From contig NZ_JAAVTK010000002.1 of NCBI RefSeq assembly GCF_012275535.1, positions 560,208 to 624,207 of the forward strand: a stretch of DNA of 64,000 nt, read 5' to 3'. Shown piece by piece: positions 8,708 to 16,879 of the stretch; within the stretch, counting starts at the first letter, position 1; the number at the start of each line of letters is the position of its first letter. A program made the translations under genes and the position numbers. The notes beneath the pieces were generated by a model. The model saw only the letters and a list, made by a program, of their open reading frames with translations, was not told the DNA's origin and searched no databases. The stretch comes from Hymenobacter artigasi. Lineage in GTDB: Bacteria > Bacteroidota > Bacteroidia > Cytophagales > Hymenobacteraceae.

Positions 8708-9658
8708 ATGGAAAAGAATTCCAGCATTTACATCGCCGGCCACCGGGGCATGGTGGGCTCGGCGCTGCTGCGCGAGCTCACGCGCCGGGGCTACACCAAC
8801 CTCATCACCCGCACCTCGGCCGAGCTCGACCTGACCAACCAGGCCGCCGTGGCCCGCTTTTTTGCCGAAAACCGGCCCGAATACGTGCTGCTGGCCGCCG
8901 CCAAGGTGGGCGGCATCCACGCCAACAACACCCTGCGGGCCGATTTCATCTACGAAAACATCATGATTGAGGCCAACGTGCTGCACGAAAGCTACCGCTG
9001 CGGCGTGCGCAAGCTGCTGTATCTGGGCTCGTCGTGCATCTACCCCAAGCTGGCCCCGCAGCCCATCCGCGAAGAATACATCCTCACCGGCCCGCTGGAG
9101 CACACCAACGAGCCCTACGCTATTTCCAAAATCGCGGGCGTGAAGATGTGTGAGGCCTACCGCGACCAGTACGGCTGCAACTTTATCACGGTGATGCCCA
9201 CCAACCTCTACGGCCCCAACGACAACTACGACCTGGAAAGCTCGCACGTAATGGCCGCCCTGCTCCGCAAGTTTGAGGAAGCCGTGCAGCACCACCGGCC
9301 CCGCGTGGACGTGTGGGGCACCGGCACCCCCCGCCGCGAGTTCCTGCACGTAGACGACCTGGCCGAGGCCTGCCTCTTCCTGATGGACCATTACGACGAA
9401 GCCAGCCCCCTGAACGTGGGCACCGGCGACGACCTGAGCATCCGCGAGCTGGCCGAGCTCATTGCCGACCTCACGGGCTTTGCCGGCGAAATCTACTTCG
9501 ACTTCTCGCGGCCCGACGGCACCATGCGCAAGGTGCTCGACGTGAGCCGGATAGAGGCTCTGGGCTGGCGCCACCGCATTTCGCTGCACGCCGGCCTGCG
9601 CCAGGTGCTGGCTTCGGCCGAATGGCAGGCGGCCAACCAGGCCGTGCCCGTGCAGTAG
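8708..9658 (+). CDS. fcl: GDP-L-fucose synthase
   Basis: This 316-aa member of the extended SDR family reads GHRGMVGSALL (NADPH site), YLGSSCIYPKLAPQPI (catalytic Ser and Cys region), YAISKIAGVKMCEAY (YxxxK) and RREFLHVDDLAEA. These are hallmarks of GDP-4-keto-6-deoxymannose 3,5-epimerase/4-reductase. It finishes GDP-L-fucose made from the product of the preceding Gmd. Together they show that the polysaccharide made here, or another glycan of the cell, contains fucose. The spacer to the next gene is about 90 bases and holds only a small GCCCGTCATGACGGGC hairpin. Confidence 0.97.
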   Translation: MEKNSSIYIAGHRGMVGSALLRELTRRGYTNLITRTSAELDLTNQAAVARFFAENRPEYVLLAAAKVGGIHANNTLRADFIYENIMIEANVLHESYRCGVRKLLYLGSSCIYPKLAPQPIREEYILTGPLEHTNEPYAISKIAGVKMCEAYRDQYGCNFITVMPTNLYGPNDNYDLESSHVMAALLRKFEEAVQHHRPRVDVWGTGTPRREFLHVDDLAEACLFLMDHYDEASPLNVGTGDDLSIRELAELIADLTGFAGEIYFDFSRPDGTMRKVLDVSRIEALGWRHRISLHAGLRQVLASAEWQAANQAVPVQ

Positions 9659-9751
9659 CACGGGTTGACTGGCGATAAAAGCCCGTCATGACGGGCGAAA
9701 CCAACACACCTCCTGACCACCATCCGCTTTCATCCTTTTTCTGTTGTGAAA

Positions 9752-10960
9752 ATGACTGATATCCTGAACCGTGGGCAGCAGCGGGCGGGCCGCCTGCTGC
9801 GCGAGTTGCTGCCCCGCCGCCAGCACTACCGCCCCGTGGGTGTGCACTTCAGCAGCCGGGGCGTAGCCACCCGGCCCGACAGCGGGGCGCGCTACACCGA
9901 GGTGTACCCCGCGCAGATATCGCACCTCAACGTGACGCCCGACCTGTATGCCCACACCACCGACTACGGCGGCCTGCACGCCAAGCCCAACCGCCTGGAG
10001 CAGACCCCGGCGGCCTTCGTGCTGGCCCTGGCCGAGGGCCGCCTGCTGGCCGACAACGCCCTGAGCGTGGCCGTCATCAGTGCCGATAACCGGCTGGTGG
10101 GCGATGCCTCGTTTCAGTACGACCCCTGGCGCTCGGACTTGGCCCGGCCCGAGGAAAACAACGTGTTTGCCCAGCGCTGGTTTTCGGAGCCGCGCCGGGT
10201 GCGCGGCACGGTGGCCAGCCTGCTCTCGGGCGGCGGGGCGGCGGTGGGCAACTACTACCACTGGCTGATTGACTCGCTGCCCCGCTTGCACCTGCTCAAA
10301 AAAGCGGGTTTCTGGGACGAAATCGACTATTTTTTGGTGTACGATGGGCAGCGGCGCTTCGTGGCCGACTCGTTGCGCGCCCTGGGCATCCGGCCCGAGC
10401 AGGTGCTCGACCTGCGCACCCACCGCCACCTCGTAGCCGACCGCCTGCTGGTGACCTCGCCCGTGCGCGGCGCGGGCACCCACACGCCACAATGGGCCTG
10501 CTCCTTCCTGCGCGACGAGCTGCGCGCCGCCGCCGCGCCCCAAACCTTCAGCCCCTACGTGTACCTGAGCCGGCGCGACGCCCCCGCCCGCCACGTCCTC
10601 AACGAGCCCGATGTGGAAGCCCTGCTGCGCCCCTATGGCTTCGAGACGCACGTGCTGGGCGACTACAGCTTTGGGCAGCAGCTGGCGCTGTTTGCCGGGG
10701 CGCGGGCCGTGGTGGCCCCCACCGGCGCGGGCCTGGCCAACCTGGTGTTTGCCCCGGCCGGCACACCGGTGGTCGAGCTGTTTCCCAAGCACTTCACGGT
10801 GGTGGAGTACCCCGAGCTGTGCTACCGCCTGGGCCTGCCCCACCGCTACCTGGTGGCCGATGCCGCCAATGGCCCGCTCACCTCGCGCCGCGCCGGCTGG
10901 CGCGAAAACCTCACCGTGGACCTCAACGCCCTCAGCAGCTGCCTGCACCAGGTGCTGTGA
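9752..10960 (+). CDS. Glycosyltransferase family 61 protein (copy 1)
   Basis: This 402-aa protein carries GT61 (DUF563) hallmarks: NYYHWLIDSLPRLHLLKKAG in the middle, VYLSRRDAPARHVLNE, and PTGAGLANLVFAPAGTPVVE near the C-terminus. GT61 enzymes transfer xylose, arabinose or other sugars. In bacteria they occur in capsule and exopolysaccharide loci. It lies 93 bases after fcl and is followed 55 bases later by a paralogue, so the pair probably arose by tandem duplication. I chose the ATG at 9752; a GTG at 9746 is in frame. The acceptor and donor cannot be told from sequence. Confidence 0.88.
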   Translation: MTDILNRGQQRAGRLLRELLPRRQHYRPVGVHFSSRGVATRPDSGARYTEVYPAQISHLNVTPDLYAHTTDYGGLHAKPNRLEQTPAAFVLALAEGRLLADNALSVAVISADNRLVGDASFQYDPWRSDLARPEENNVFAQRWFSEPRRVRGTVASLLSGGGAAVGNYYHWLIDSLPRLHLLKKAGFWDEIDYFLVYDGQRRFVADSLRALGIRPEQVLDLRTHRHLVADRLLVTSPVRGAGTHTPQWACSFLRDELRAAAAPQTFSPYVYLSRRDAPARHVLNEPDVEALLRPYGFETHVLGDYSFGQQLALFAGARAVVAPTGAGLANLVFAPAGTPVVELFPKHFTVVEYPELCYRLGLPHRYLVADAANGPLTSRRAGWRENLTVDLNALSSCLHQVL

Positions 10961-11015
10961 TGCCGGGCCAGCCCCCGCCGGGCTGTATGCTTCCCACCAG
11001 TTAACCTATTTTATT

Positions 11016-12245
11016 ATGCAAGACCTTTTTACCCGCGCCCAACGGCACACCGGCCACCTGCTGCGGGGCCTGGTTCCGCACAACGAACACCTGCGCCCCA
11101 CCGGCGTGCACTCCACCGCCAAAGCCCTGGCCGACCAGCCCGGCAGCGGCGCGCACTACGTGGAAGTATACCCCGGCTACACTTCGCACCTCACCGTGCC
11201 CGATGCGTTTGTGGCCCTGGCCCCGCCCTACTACAAGTGCATTGCCGAGCGGGAAGAAGTGCCCGCCGCTTTCGTGCTGCTGCTGCCCAATGCCCGCATC
11301 AACGCCGACCATTTTGGCAGCCTGGCCGTGATAGCGGCCGATAATTACCTGGTGGGGGATGTGTCGCTGCAGTTTTCGGCGGGCAGCTTCGCGGTGGCCC
11401 CACCGGCGGAAAACCCCATTTTCCGGCAGCGCTACTTCCGGCCGCCGGGCCAGGTTTCGGGCACGGTGTGCAGCCTGCTGTCGGGCGGCGGCACGGCCGT
11501 GGGCAACTACTACCACTGGCTGCTCGACTCGCTGCCCCGCCTGCATTTGGTAGAAGAAGCCGGGTTGTGGGACGAGATTGACTACTTCCTGATTTACAAC
11601 CGCGAGCAGCACTTCGTGATGGAAACCCTGCTGGCGCTGGGCATTCGCAACGAGCAGATAATCGACCTGCAAACCACTACCCACCTGCAGGCCCAACGGC
11701 TGCTGCTCACCTCGCCGGTGCGCGGCACCGGCCACCACGCCCCGCGCTGGGTGGGCGAGTTTATGAAGGATGCCTTCCGGCCCCTGGCCACCACGGCGGC
11801 GCGCGCTACCCACTTCAGCCCGCTGGTGTACGTGAGCCGGCGCGATGCCGCCTTTCGGCGGGTGCGCAACGAGGCCGAGGTGGAGGACCTGCTGGCCGAA
11901 TACGGCTTCGAGAGCTACGCCCTCACCGAGCTGAGCTTTCGCGAGAAGGCAGCTCTGTTTTCCGGGGCGCGGGCGGTGGTGGGGCCGGTGGGCGCGGGCC
12001 TGGCCAATATTCTGTTTTGTGCCGAGGGCACGCCGCTCATCGAGCTGCTGCCCCGCAACCTGGTGGTGCCCGACTACCTCGACCTCACGGCCCGCCTGGG
12101 CATGCCGCATTATCCCATCATCTGCGCGCCGGACGCGGCCTCGGGCCAGCGCGCCACCGCCGACCGCCAGGACGACCTTACCGTGGACCTGAAAGCCCTG
12201 CGCCAGACCGTGGAAGCGGCCCTGCGCCAGCCGGTGAATGCGTGA
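11016..12245 (+). CDS. Glycosyltransferase family 61 protein (copy 2)
   Basis: This 409-aa protein is a close paralogue of the preceding gene. It shares the N-terminal layout (tandem Arg/Leu-rich start, GVH box, EVYP), the central NYYHWLLDSLPRLHLVEEAG, and VGPVGAGLANILFCAEGTPL near the end. The ATG at 11016 was chosen because it aligns with the start of copy 1. The open frame extends upstream but there overlaps copy 1 out of frame. The two copies have diverged strongly in the first third and the C-terminus, so they may use different acceptors. It is probably the last gene of the gmd operon, since a long palindrome follows. Confidence 0.88.
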   Translation: MQDLFTRAQRHTGHLLRGLVPHNEHLRPTGVHSTAKALADQPGSGAHYVEVYPGYTSHLTVPDAFVALAPPYYKCIAEREEVPAAFVLLLPNARINADHFGSLAVIAADNYLVGDVSLQFSAGSFAVAPPAENPIFRQRYFRPPGQVSGTVCSLLSGGGTAVGNYYHWLLDSLPRLHLVEEAGLWDEIDYFLIYNREQHFVMETLLALGIRNEQIIDLQTTTHLQAQRLLLTSPVRGTGHHAPRWVGEFMKDAFRPLATTAARATHFSPLVYVSRRDAAFRRVRNEAEVEDLLAEYGFESYALTELSFREKAALFSGARAVVGPVGAGLANILFCAEGTPLIELLPRNLVVPDYLDLTARLGMPHYPIICAPDAASGQRATADRQDDLTVDLKALRQTVEAALRQPVNA

Positions 12246-12273
12246 TAAAGCGACCATCAAGGATATTAAAGAA

Positions 12274-12377
12274 GGTCGTCATGCTGAGCGCAGCCGAAGC
12301 ATCTCTACCGCTTCGTTGCAGTCGTCGTTGATTACTTATGCGGTAGAGATGCTTCGGCTGCACTCAGCATGACGGTC
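12274..12377. repeat. Long palindromic element, family A, copy 1
   Basis: Two 38-base arms (12274-12311 and 12340-12377) are reverse complements with only a few mismatches, around a 28-base spacer. The arm begins GGTCGTCATGCTGAGCGCAG and continues CCGAAGCATCTCTACCGC. Related copies lie at 39617-39720 and 49897-49986. It ends 30 bases before the GT2 gene. An in-frame ATG at 12369 for that gene lies inside the right arm and is unlikely to be the start. Confidence 0.9.
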
Positions 12378-12407
12378 TGGATAACAGTACAACATTTCCC
12401 TACCGCC

Positions 12408-13418
12408 ATGCCCTCCGTCCTGATTTCCGTCGTGAGCTGGAACAGCGCCGACGTCATCGAAGCCTGCCTGCGCTCGATACTGGCCCAAACGTATGCCGAT
12501 TTTGAGGTGTGGGTGGTCGATAATGCCTCGGCTGATGATACCTGCGCCCGCGTGGCCGCCCTGGCCGCCACCGATGCCCGCGTGCGCCTGCACCCGCTGC
12601 CGCACAATACCGGCTTCTGCGGCGGCCACAACTACGCCCTCGACCGCACCACCTCGGAGGCCGTGCTACTGGTGAACCCTGACATTGAAATGGCCGTGAA
12701 CTACCTGGGCCGGGCCATGGCCACGCTGCGCGCCCACCCCGACGCGGGCACGGTGTGCGGCCTGCTGCTGCAAAACCCCGGGGCCGCCCCGCGCATCGAC
12801 AGCACCGGACTGGAGGCCCTGCCCGACGGCCGCTTCCGGCTGCGCCACCACGGCCAGCCGCTGGCCGAAATGGCCCTCACGGCCGGCCCGGTAGACGGGG
12901 CCGATGGCGCGCTGCCGCTCTACCGCCGCACGTTTATCGATGATTTGCGGGTGGATGGCCAGTTTTTCGACGAGCGTTTTTTTGCCCACAAGGAGGACTG
13001 GGACATTGCCTGGCGGGGCCGCCTCTACGGCTGGACCACCGTGTTTGAGCCCGCCTGCCGGGCCCTGCACCCGCGCGAGTTCCGGCCCGCCGACCTGCGC
13101 CGCCGCCTGCGCCTGAATGGCACCATTAAGGCCGATGCCGTGAAAAACCAGTGGCTGCTGCTGCTCAAGAACCCGCCGGCCCGGCAGCTGCCGGGCCTGT
13201 GGCTGCGGGCACTGCCCCGGCAGCTGGGCATCCTGCTCTACTGCCTGCTGCTGGAGCGGCCCTCGCTGCGCGCCTACCGGTATGTGTGGCAGCACCGGGG
13301 TGGCATCTGGACCACGCGGGCGCTCATTCAGGCGCGGGCGGCACAGCCGGGGCCGGCGGCGGCGCGGGTGGCGGTGGCTCCCTGGCGGCCGGTGCACGCG
13401 CCGGCCACTGCCGTTTAG
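12408..13418 (+). CDS. Glycosyltransferase family 2 protein
   Basis: This 336-aa GT-A fold transferase starts MPSVLISVVSWNSADVIEAC. It contains the nucleotide-binding VVDNASADDT, the DxD-equivalent in LLVNPDIEMA, and the HKEDWDIAWRGRLYGW region typical of rhamnosyltransferase-like GT2 enzymes that build exopolysaccharide or O-antigen chains. No membrane segment is evident except a hydrophobic patch near the C-terminus (LPRQLGILLYCLLL), which may help membrane association. Start at 12408, since the upstream in-frame ATG lies in a palindromic repeat. Confidence 0.9.
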   Translation: MPSVLISVVSWNSADVIEACLRSILAQTYADFEVWVVDNASADDTCARVAALAATDARVRLHPLPHNTGFCGGHNYALDRTTSEAVLLVNPDIEMAVNYLGRAMATLRAHPDAGTVCGLLLQNPGAAPRIDSTGLEALPDGRFRLRHHGQPLAEMALTAGPVDGADGALPLYRRTFIDDLRVDGQFFDERFFAHKEDWDIAWRGRLYGWTTVFEPACRALHPREFRPADLRRRLRLNGTIKADAVKNQWLLLLKNPPARQLPGLWLRALPRQLGILLYCLLLERPSLRAYRYVWQHRGGIWTTRALIQARAAQPGPAAARVAVAPWRPVHAPATAV

Positions 13419-13717
13419 CGGCGGTGTAAACACATCATTATTAGAGCAAAACTCTGTTTATCAGGTCGATTTTAGACTCCTGCGTGGTTGGCCGCAGCCG
13501 TGTGTGCTGGTGTAGTTGGAGCAGCACGCAGCTTGCCTGCCACTACCGGACCAGTCGCCTAAAAAAATTCACACGAACCAAAATAAAAACCAGAAAAATT
13601 GATATTTATTATTTAATTATATATATTATATTTGTTATGACCCATCGATTGGCAATATCCCTGGAAACCCGTGCCCGGCCGGGCCGGTGAAGTACTCACT
13701 TTAACGCTTTCCGCATT
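13419..13717 (+). promoter_or_regulatory. Intergenic region with AT-rich promoter island
   Basis: This ~300-base gap contains no protein-like frame. Its first half is GC-balanced. The second half (about 13560-13640) is strongly AT-rich with alternating TA runs, as expected for the promoter of the secreted protein gene at 13718. Precise elements cannot be fixed. Confidence 0.35.
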
Positions 13718-15091
13718 ATGAAAATCAAGGTCTACCTATCATTGTTAATCAGCTTTTTTGCCTGGGCAACGCCACTGCTGCCGGCTTGGGTAGCGGGTAC
13801 GGGCACCACGGTGGCAGCGGCCTCCATTACCGGCTTCACGCTGGTGAATGCCGACAACAACCTGGACCTTTTCGCCCTGACGCCGGGCATGGTGATAGAC
13901 CTGGCCACGCTGCCCACCCGCAACGTCAACATCCGGGCCGATACCGACCTGCCCCTGCCGGGCAGCGTGGTAATGGTGCTGACCGGTGCCCAGTCGCGCA
14001 TTGAAATTCAGGACTTTGCGCCTTACGCGCTGTTCAGCGACTTCCAGGGCAACTATTTCCCGTGGTCGCCGCCGGTGGGCAGCTACTCGCTGTTGGCCAC
14101 GCCTTTTGATGACCCCGGCGGGGCCGGAGCCAGCGGCGCGCCCCTCACGCTCAGCTTCACGGTGGTGAATTCGGTGGGCGGCATCACGGGCTTCACGCTG
14201 GTAAATGCCGATACGAATGGCGACATCCAGCCCCTGACGTCCGGCATGACTCTCACGCTGGCCACGCTGCTCACCCGCAACCTCAACGTGCGGGCCAATA
14301 CCACGCCGGCTACGGTGGGCAGCGTGGTTTTCGACCTCACCGGCCCCCAAACCTACTCGAGCATCGAGAATGTGGCCCCGTACGCGCTGTACAGCGATTT
14401 GAATGGCAACTACAACGCCTGGACCCCGGTGGGGGGCACCTACACGCTCACGGCCACGGTTTTCGACGCGCCGCAGGGCGGCGGGGCGCAGGGTTCGGGG
14501 CTGACCATCAGCTTTGTGGTTGTGGCCCCGCCGTTGCCGGTGCGGCTCACGGCGTTTCTGGCCGAGCCGCTGGGGCCGGGTGCGGTGCAGCTGCGCTGGA
14601 ACACGGCCACCGAGGAGCAGAACAAGGAATTTGTGGTGCAGCGCAGCGCCGATGGGCAGGACTTCATCGCCCTGGCCCACGTGCCCGGGCACGGCAACAC
14701 CACGCTGCCGCAGGCTTATCAATACAACGACAAGCAGCTGCCCGCCAACCTCACTAAGCTATACTACCGCCTGCAGCAGGTAGATGTGGATGGCACGCGC
14801 ACCTACTCGCCGGTGCGGGTGGTGGCCGTGGTGCCCGGCGCGGCCCCGGCCATGCTCCAGGCCTTTGTGCCCACCCCCGCCGATGGCCAGCTGCACTACA
14901 CCTTCGCCGGCCCGGCCACCGGGACCGAGGAGCTGGTGCTGTATTCCATTATGGGGCAGCGGCTGGGGCACTACCCGCTGGCGGCCTCGGGCACCGGCAC
15001 CGTGCCGGTGGCCGGGCTGGCGGCCGGCACCTATGTGCTGCACCTCGTGAACGCGGGCGGCAGCTACGCGGGGCGTTTCGTGCTGCCGTAG
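13718..15091 (+). CDS. Secreted protein with two NADT domains and type IX sorting domain
   Basis: This 457-aa protein has a signal peptide (KVYLSLLISFFAWATPLLPAW). Two copies of a ~110-residue domain follow, at about residues 37-150 and 155-268. Each begins ITGFTLVNAD, carries a (L/I)DLATLPTRN or LNLATLPTRN-like line, and ends with YALFSD...W(S/T)P.GSY. The same domain occurs in the three giant proteins at 16.9-33 kb. Then comes a fibronectin-like segment (LRWNTATEEQNKEFVVQRS, YYRLQQVDVDG) and a C-terminal type IX secretion sorting domain (LVLYSIMGQRLGHY, GTYVLHLVNAG, GRFVLP). It is expected on the cell surface or in the medium. Its function is unknown. Confidence 0.85.
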   Translation: MKIKVYLSLLISFFAWATPLLPAWVAGTGTTVAAASITGFTLVNADNNLDLFALTPGMVIDLATLPTRNVNIRADTDLPLPGSVVMVLTGAQSRIEIQDFAPYALFSDFQGNYFPWSPPVGSYSLLATPFDDPGGAGASGAPLTLSFTVVNSVGGITGFTLVNADTNGDIQPLTSGMTLTLATLLTRNLNVRANTTPATVGSVVFDLTGPQTYSSIENVAPYALYSDLNGNYNAWTPVGGTYTLTATVFDAPQGGGAQGSGLTISFVVVAPPLPVRLTAFLAEPLGPGAVQLRWNTATEEQNKEFVVQRSADGQDFIALAHVPGHGNTTLPQAYQYNDKQLPANLTKLYYRLQQVDVDGTRTYSPVRVVAVVPGAAPAMLQAFVPTPADGQLHYTFAGPATGTEELVLYSIMGQRLGHYPLAASGTGTVPVAGLAAGTYVLHLVNAGGSYAGRFVLP

Positions 15092-15123
15092 CAGCGGCTG
15101 GTTTGCGGCATTTCAAAAAGCCG

Positions 15124-15219
15124 GTCATCCTGAGCTTGCGAAGGACCTTATCACGCTCGAACAGTGGACCTCCAACGAGATTCCAGGCGCGATAAGGTCC
15201 TTCGCACGCTCAGGATAAC
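15124..15219. repeat. Long palindromic element, family B, copy 1
   Basis: The left arm (15124-15156, GTCATCCTGAGC then TTGCGAAGGACCTTATCACG) is matched by the right arm (15189-15219) with few mismatches, around a 32-base spacer. It sits between the convergent genes ending at 15091 and 15264, so it could also act as a transcription barrier. Related copies are at 36471-36576 and 37750-37856. Confidence 0.88.
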
Positions 15220-15263
15220 AAGTGCCTATAACACCAAACATCCCCTGCTGATTCACTCCGCCC

Positions 15264-16718
15264 CTATTCGCGCACAAACATGCGCCGTACGGGGCCGCTG
15301 GCCGTTTCCAGCTCCAGGTGGTAGAGGCCACCGGGCAGGCCGCCCAGCTCTACGGTGGCCGGCCCGGCGGGCATATTGCCCTGGCGCAATAGCTGGCCGA
15401 GGTGGTTGCGCACGCGGTAGACCGTGGCGGCCACCCCCGTGATGAGGAGCCGCTCCCGGGCCGGGTTGGGGTAGAGCAGCACCGGCGCTGCGGCCCCCGG
15501 CCCCACCGCCACCACCGGCGACAACGTGGCCGCGCCGCCCACGTCTACCTGCCGCAGGCGGTAGTAGAGCGCAGCCAGCGGGGAGGCGGCATCGAGTAGG
15601 GTATAGCTGGTGGGCTGAAACGTGGTGCCGCTTCCCAGCACGGTGGCAATGGGGGCAAAGGCCCGGCCATCGGCGCTGCGCTGCACCTCGAAACGGGCAT
15701 TTTGCTGTTCGCTGGCGGTGGCCCAGCGCAGGTGCACGCCGGTGGCCTGACGCTGGGCGGCAAACGCGGTGAGCACCACGGGCAACGGTCCGGCGGGCGC
15801 GAATACCTGCTGAAACGCAATTTGCTGCAAGGCCACGGCGGCGGCGGCGGTGATGCCGAGCGCCACGGCAGCCTGCTCGGTGGGGCCAAGCAGGCGCGGG
15901 TCGAGGCCGGTGAGCTGGGCAAATAGCACACAGGCGGCCAGATAGGAGCCCCACTTGCTGGCGTGAAAATGGTCGGGGCCCCACAGGTTCAGGGGGCCGG
16001 GGCTGGGGGTATAGGGATTGCGCTGGGCCACGCCGGCCTGCATGGCCCGCAGCCAAGCATCGCCCACGGGGGCCACGGTGGCGAAGCGCGGGTTTTGGGC
16101 AGCCAGATAGGCATAGGCCCGGCGCAGGTCGCGCATCATGGTATCGAGGGGCAGGCCCGAGTAGGGCTGGCCGGCCGGGTAGGTCATGTCGGCCCGGGGC
16201 CAGGTCTGGAACAGGTAGACCCGGGCGGCAGGGCTGCCGGCGTGCACGGCCTGCTCAAGGCGGGTGGCGTAGGTGAGAAAACTGGCGGGCTGGCCGGTGC
16301 GGGCCACGGGCAGGGGCTGCGTGCTGCTTTCCTGAAGCACCACCTGGTCCCACGGCCCCGCCTGCACCACGGCCATGGCGTTGGTGTAGTGGTACACGAG
16401 CGAGGCACCATTCACCAGTTCGATGTGAACATCATAAGGCCGGCCGGCCTGGTCGGCCATTTTTTTGAATATACCCGGCACGCCGCCCCAGGGACCGGGC
16501 GTGGCGGGGTCTAACTGATAGCGCGGGCTGCCGGGCGGCTGGTTGTGGTTTTCGTCGGTGATGGCAGCGGCGTTGTAGTTCAGCACCGGCTCGTACATGC
16601 CGTGCGTGAAGCTGTTGCCGACGAATAGAATGCGCGTTTGGGCGGTAGCCGGGCCAGCCAGCAGTGCGGCCCAGCAGCAGCAGCTCAGCAGCCAGCAGGA
16701 GTATAAGCGGTGCACCAT
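15264..16718 (-). CDS. Secreted SGNH-type hydrolase with type IX sorting domain
   Basis: This 484-aa protein has a signal peptide (WLLSCCCWAALLAGPATAQ). The block I motif ILFVGNSFTHGMYEP places the nucleophile Ser at about residue 36, and block V, DHFHASKWG, lies near residue 248. VLQESSTQPL between them fits the GQxN-like region of DUF4886/GDSL-type SGNH hydrolases. Such enzymes deacetylate glycans or cleave esters. Residues ~290-395 form a fibronectin-like segment (LRWATASEQQNARFEVQRS). The end (VLLYPNPARERLLITG to RRMFVRE) is a type IX sorting domain. The start at 16718 puts the signal peptide at the N-terminus. It lies last in the long - strand block and could trim acetyl groups of the exported polysaccharide (inference). 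Confidence 0.8.
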   Translation of the reverse strand: MVHRLYSCWLLSCCCWAALLAGPATAQTRILFVGNSFTHGMYEPVLNYNAAAITDENHNQPPGSPRYQLDPATPGPWGGVPGIFKKMADQAGRPYDVHIELVNGASLVYHYTNAMAVVQAGPWDQVVLQESSTQPLPVARTGQPASFLTYATRLEQAVHAGSPAARVYLFQTWPRADMTYPAGQPYSGLPLDTMMRDLRRAYAYLAAQNPRFATVAPVGDAWLRAMQAGVAQRNPYTPSPGPLNLWGPDHFHASKWGSYLAACVLFAQLTGLDPRLLGPTEQAAVALGITAAAAVALQQIAFQQVFAPAGPLPVVLTAFAAQRQATGVHLRWATASEQQNARFEVQRSADGRAFAPIATVLGSGTTFQPTSYTLLDAASPLAALYYRLRQVDVGGAATLSPVVAVGPGAAAPVLLYPNPARERLLITGVAATVYRVRNHLGQLLRQGNMPAGPATVELGGLPGGLYHLELETASGPVRRMFVRE

Positions 16719-16879
16719 ATCGGGGGACTGAAGAAGAAAGCTGAAACGGGCGAAAAAATCCCCCGCAGCCCGGACCGGACCGCGAGGGTAAAGAGGATAA
16801 AGAGGATAAAAGACTATCCGATTCGAGAAGAAAATCATCATTCCGGCACTCCCCTGGCCGGCGGGGTACCAAGCCGCCA
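16719..16879. other. Short gap with small tandem repeat
   Basis: This 160-base spacer between two - strand genes holds a small tandem repeat, AAAGAGGAT twice plus a partial copy, around 16789-16811. No gene or terminator is evident. Confidence 0.4.

Noticed and set aside
12369..12407. Upstream in-frame ATG for the GT2 gene at 12369
   Set aside because: It lies in the right arm of a palindromic repeat, and the resulting N-terminal residues have no place in the GT2 fold; ATG 12408 fits the family start.
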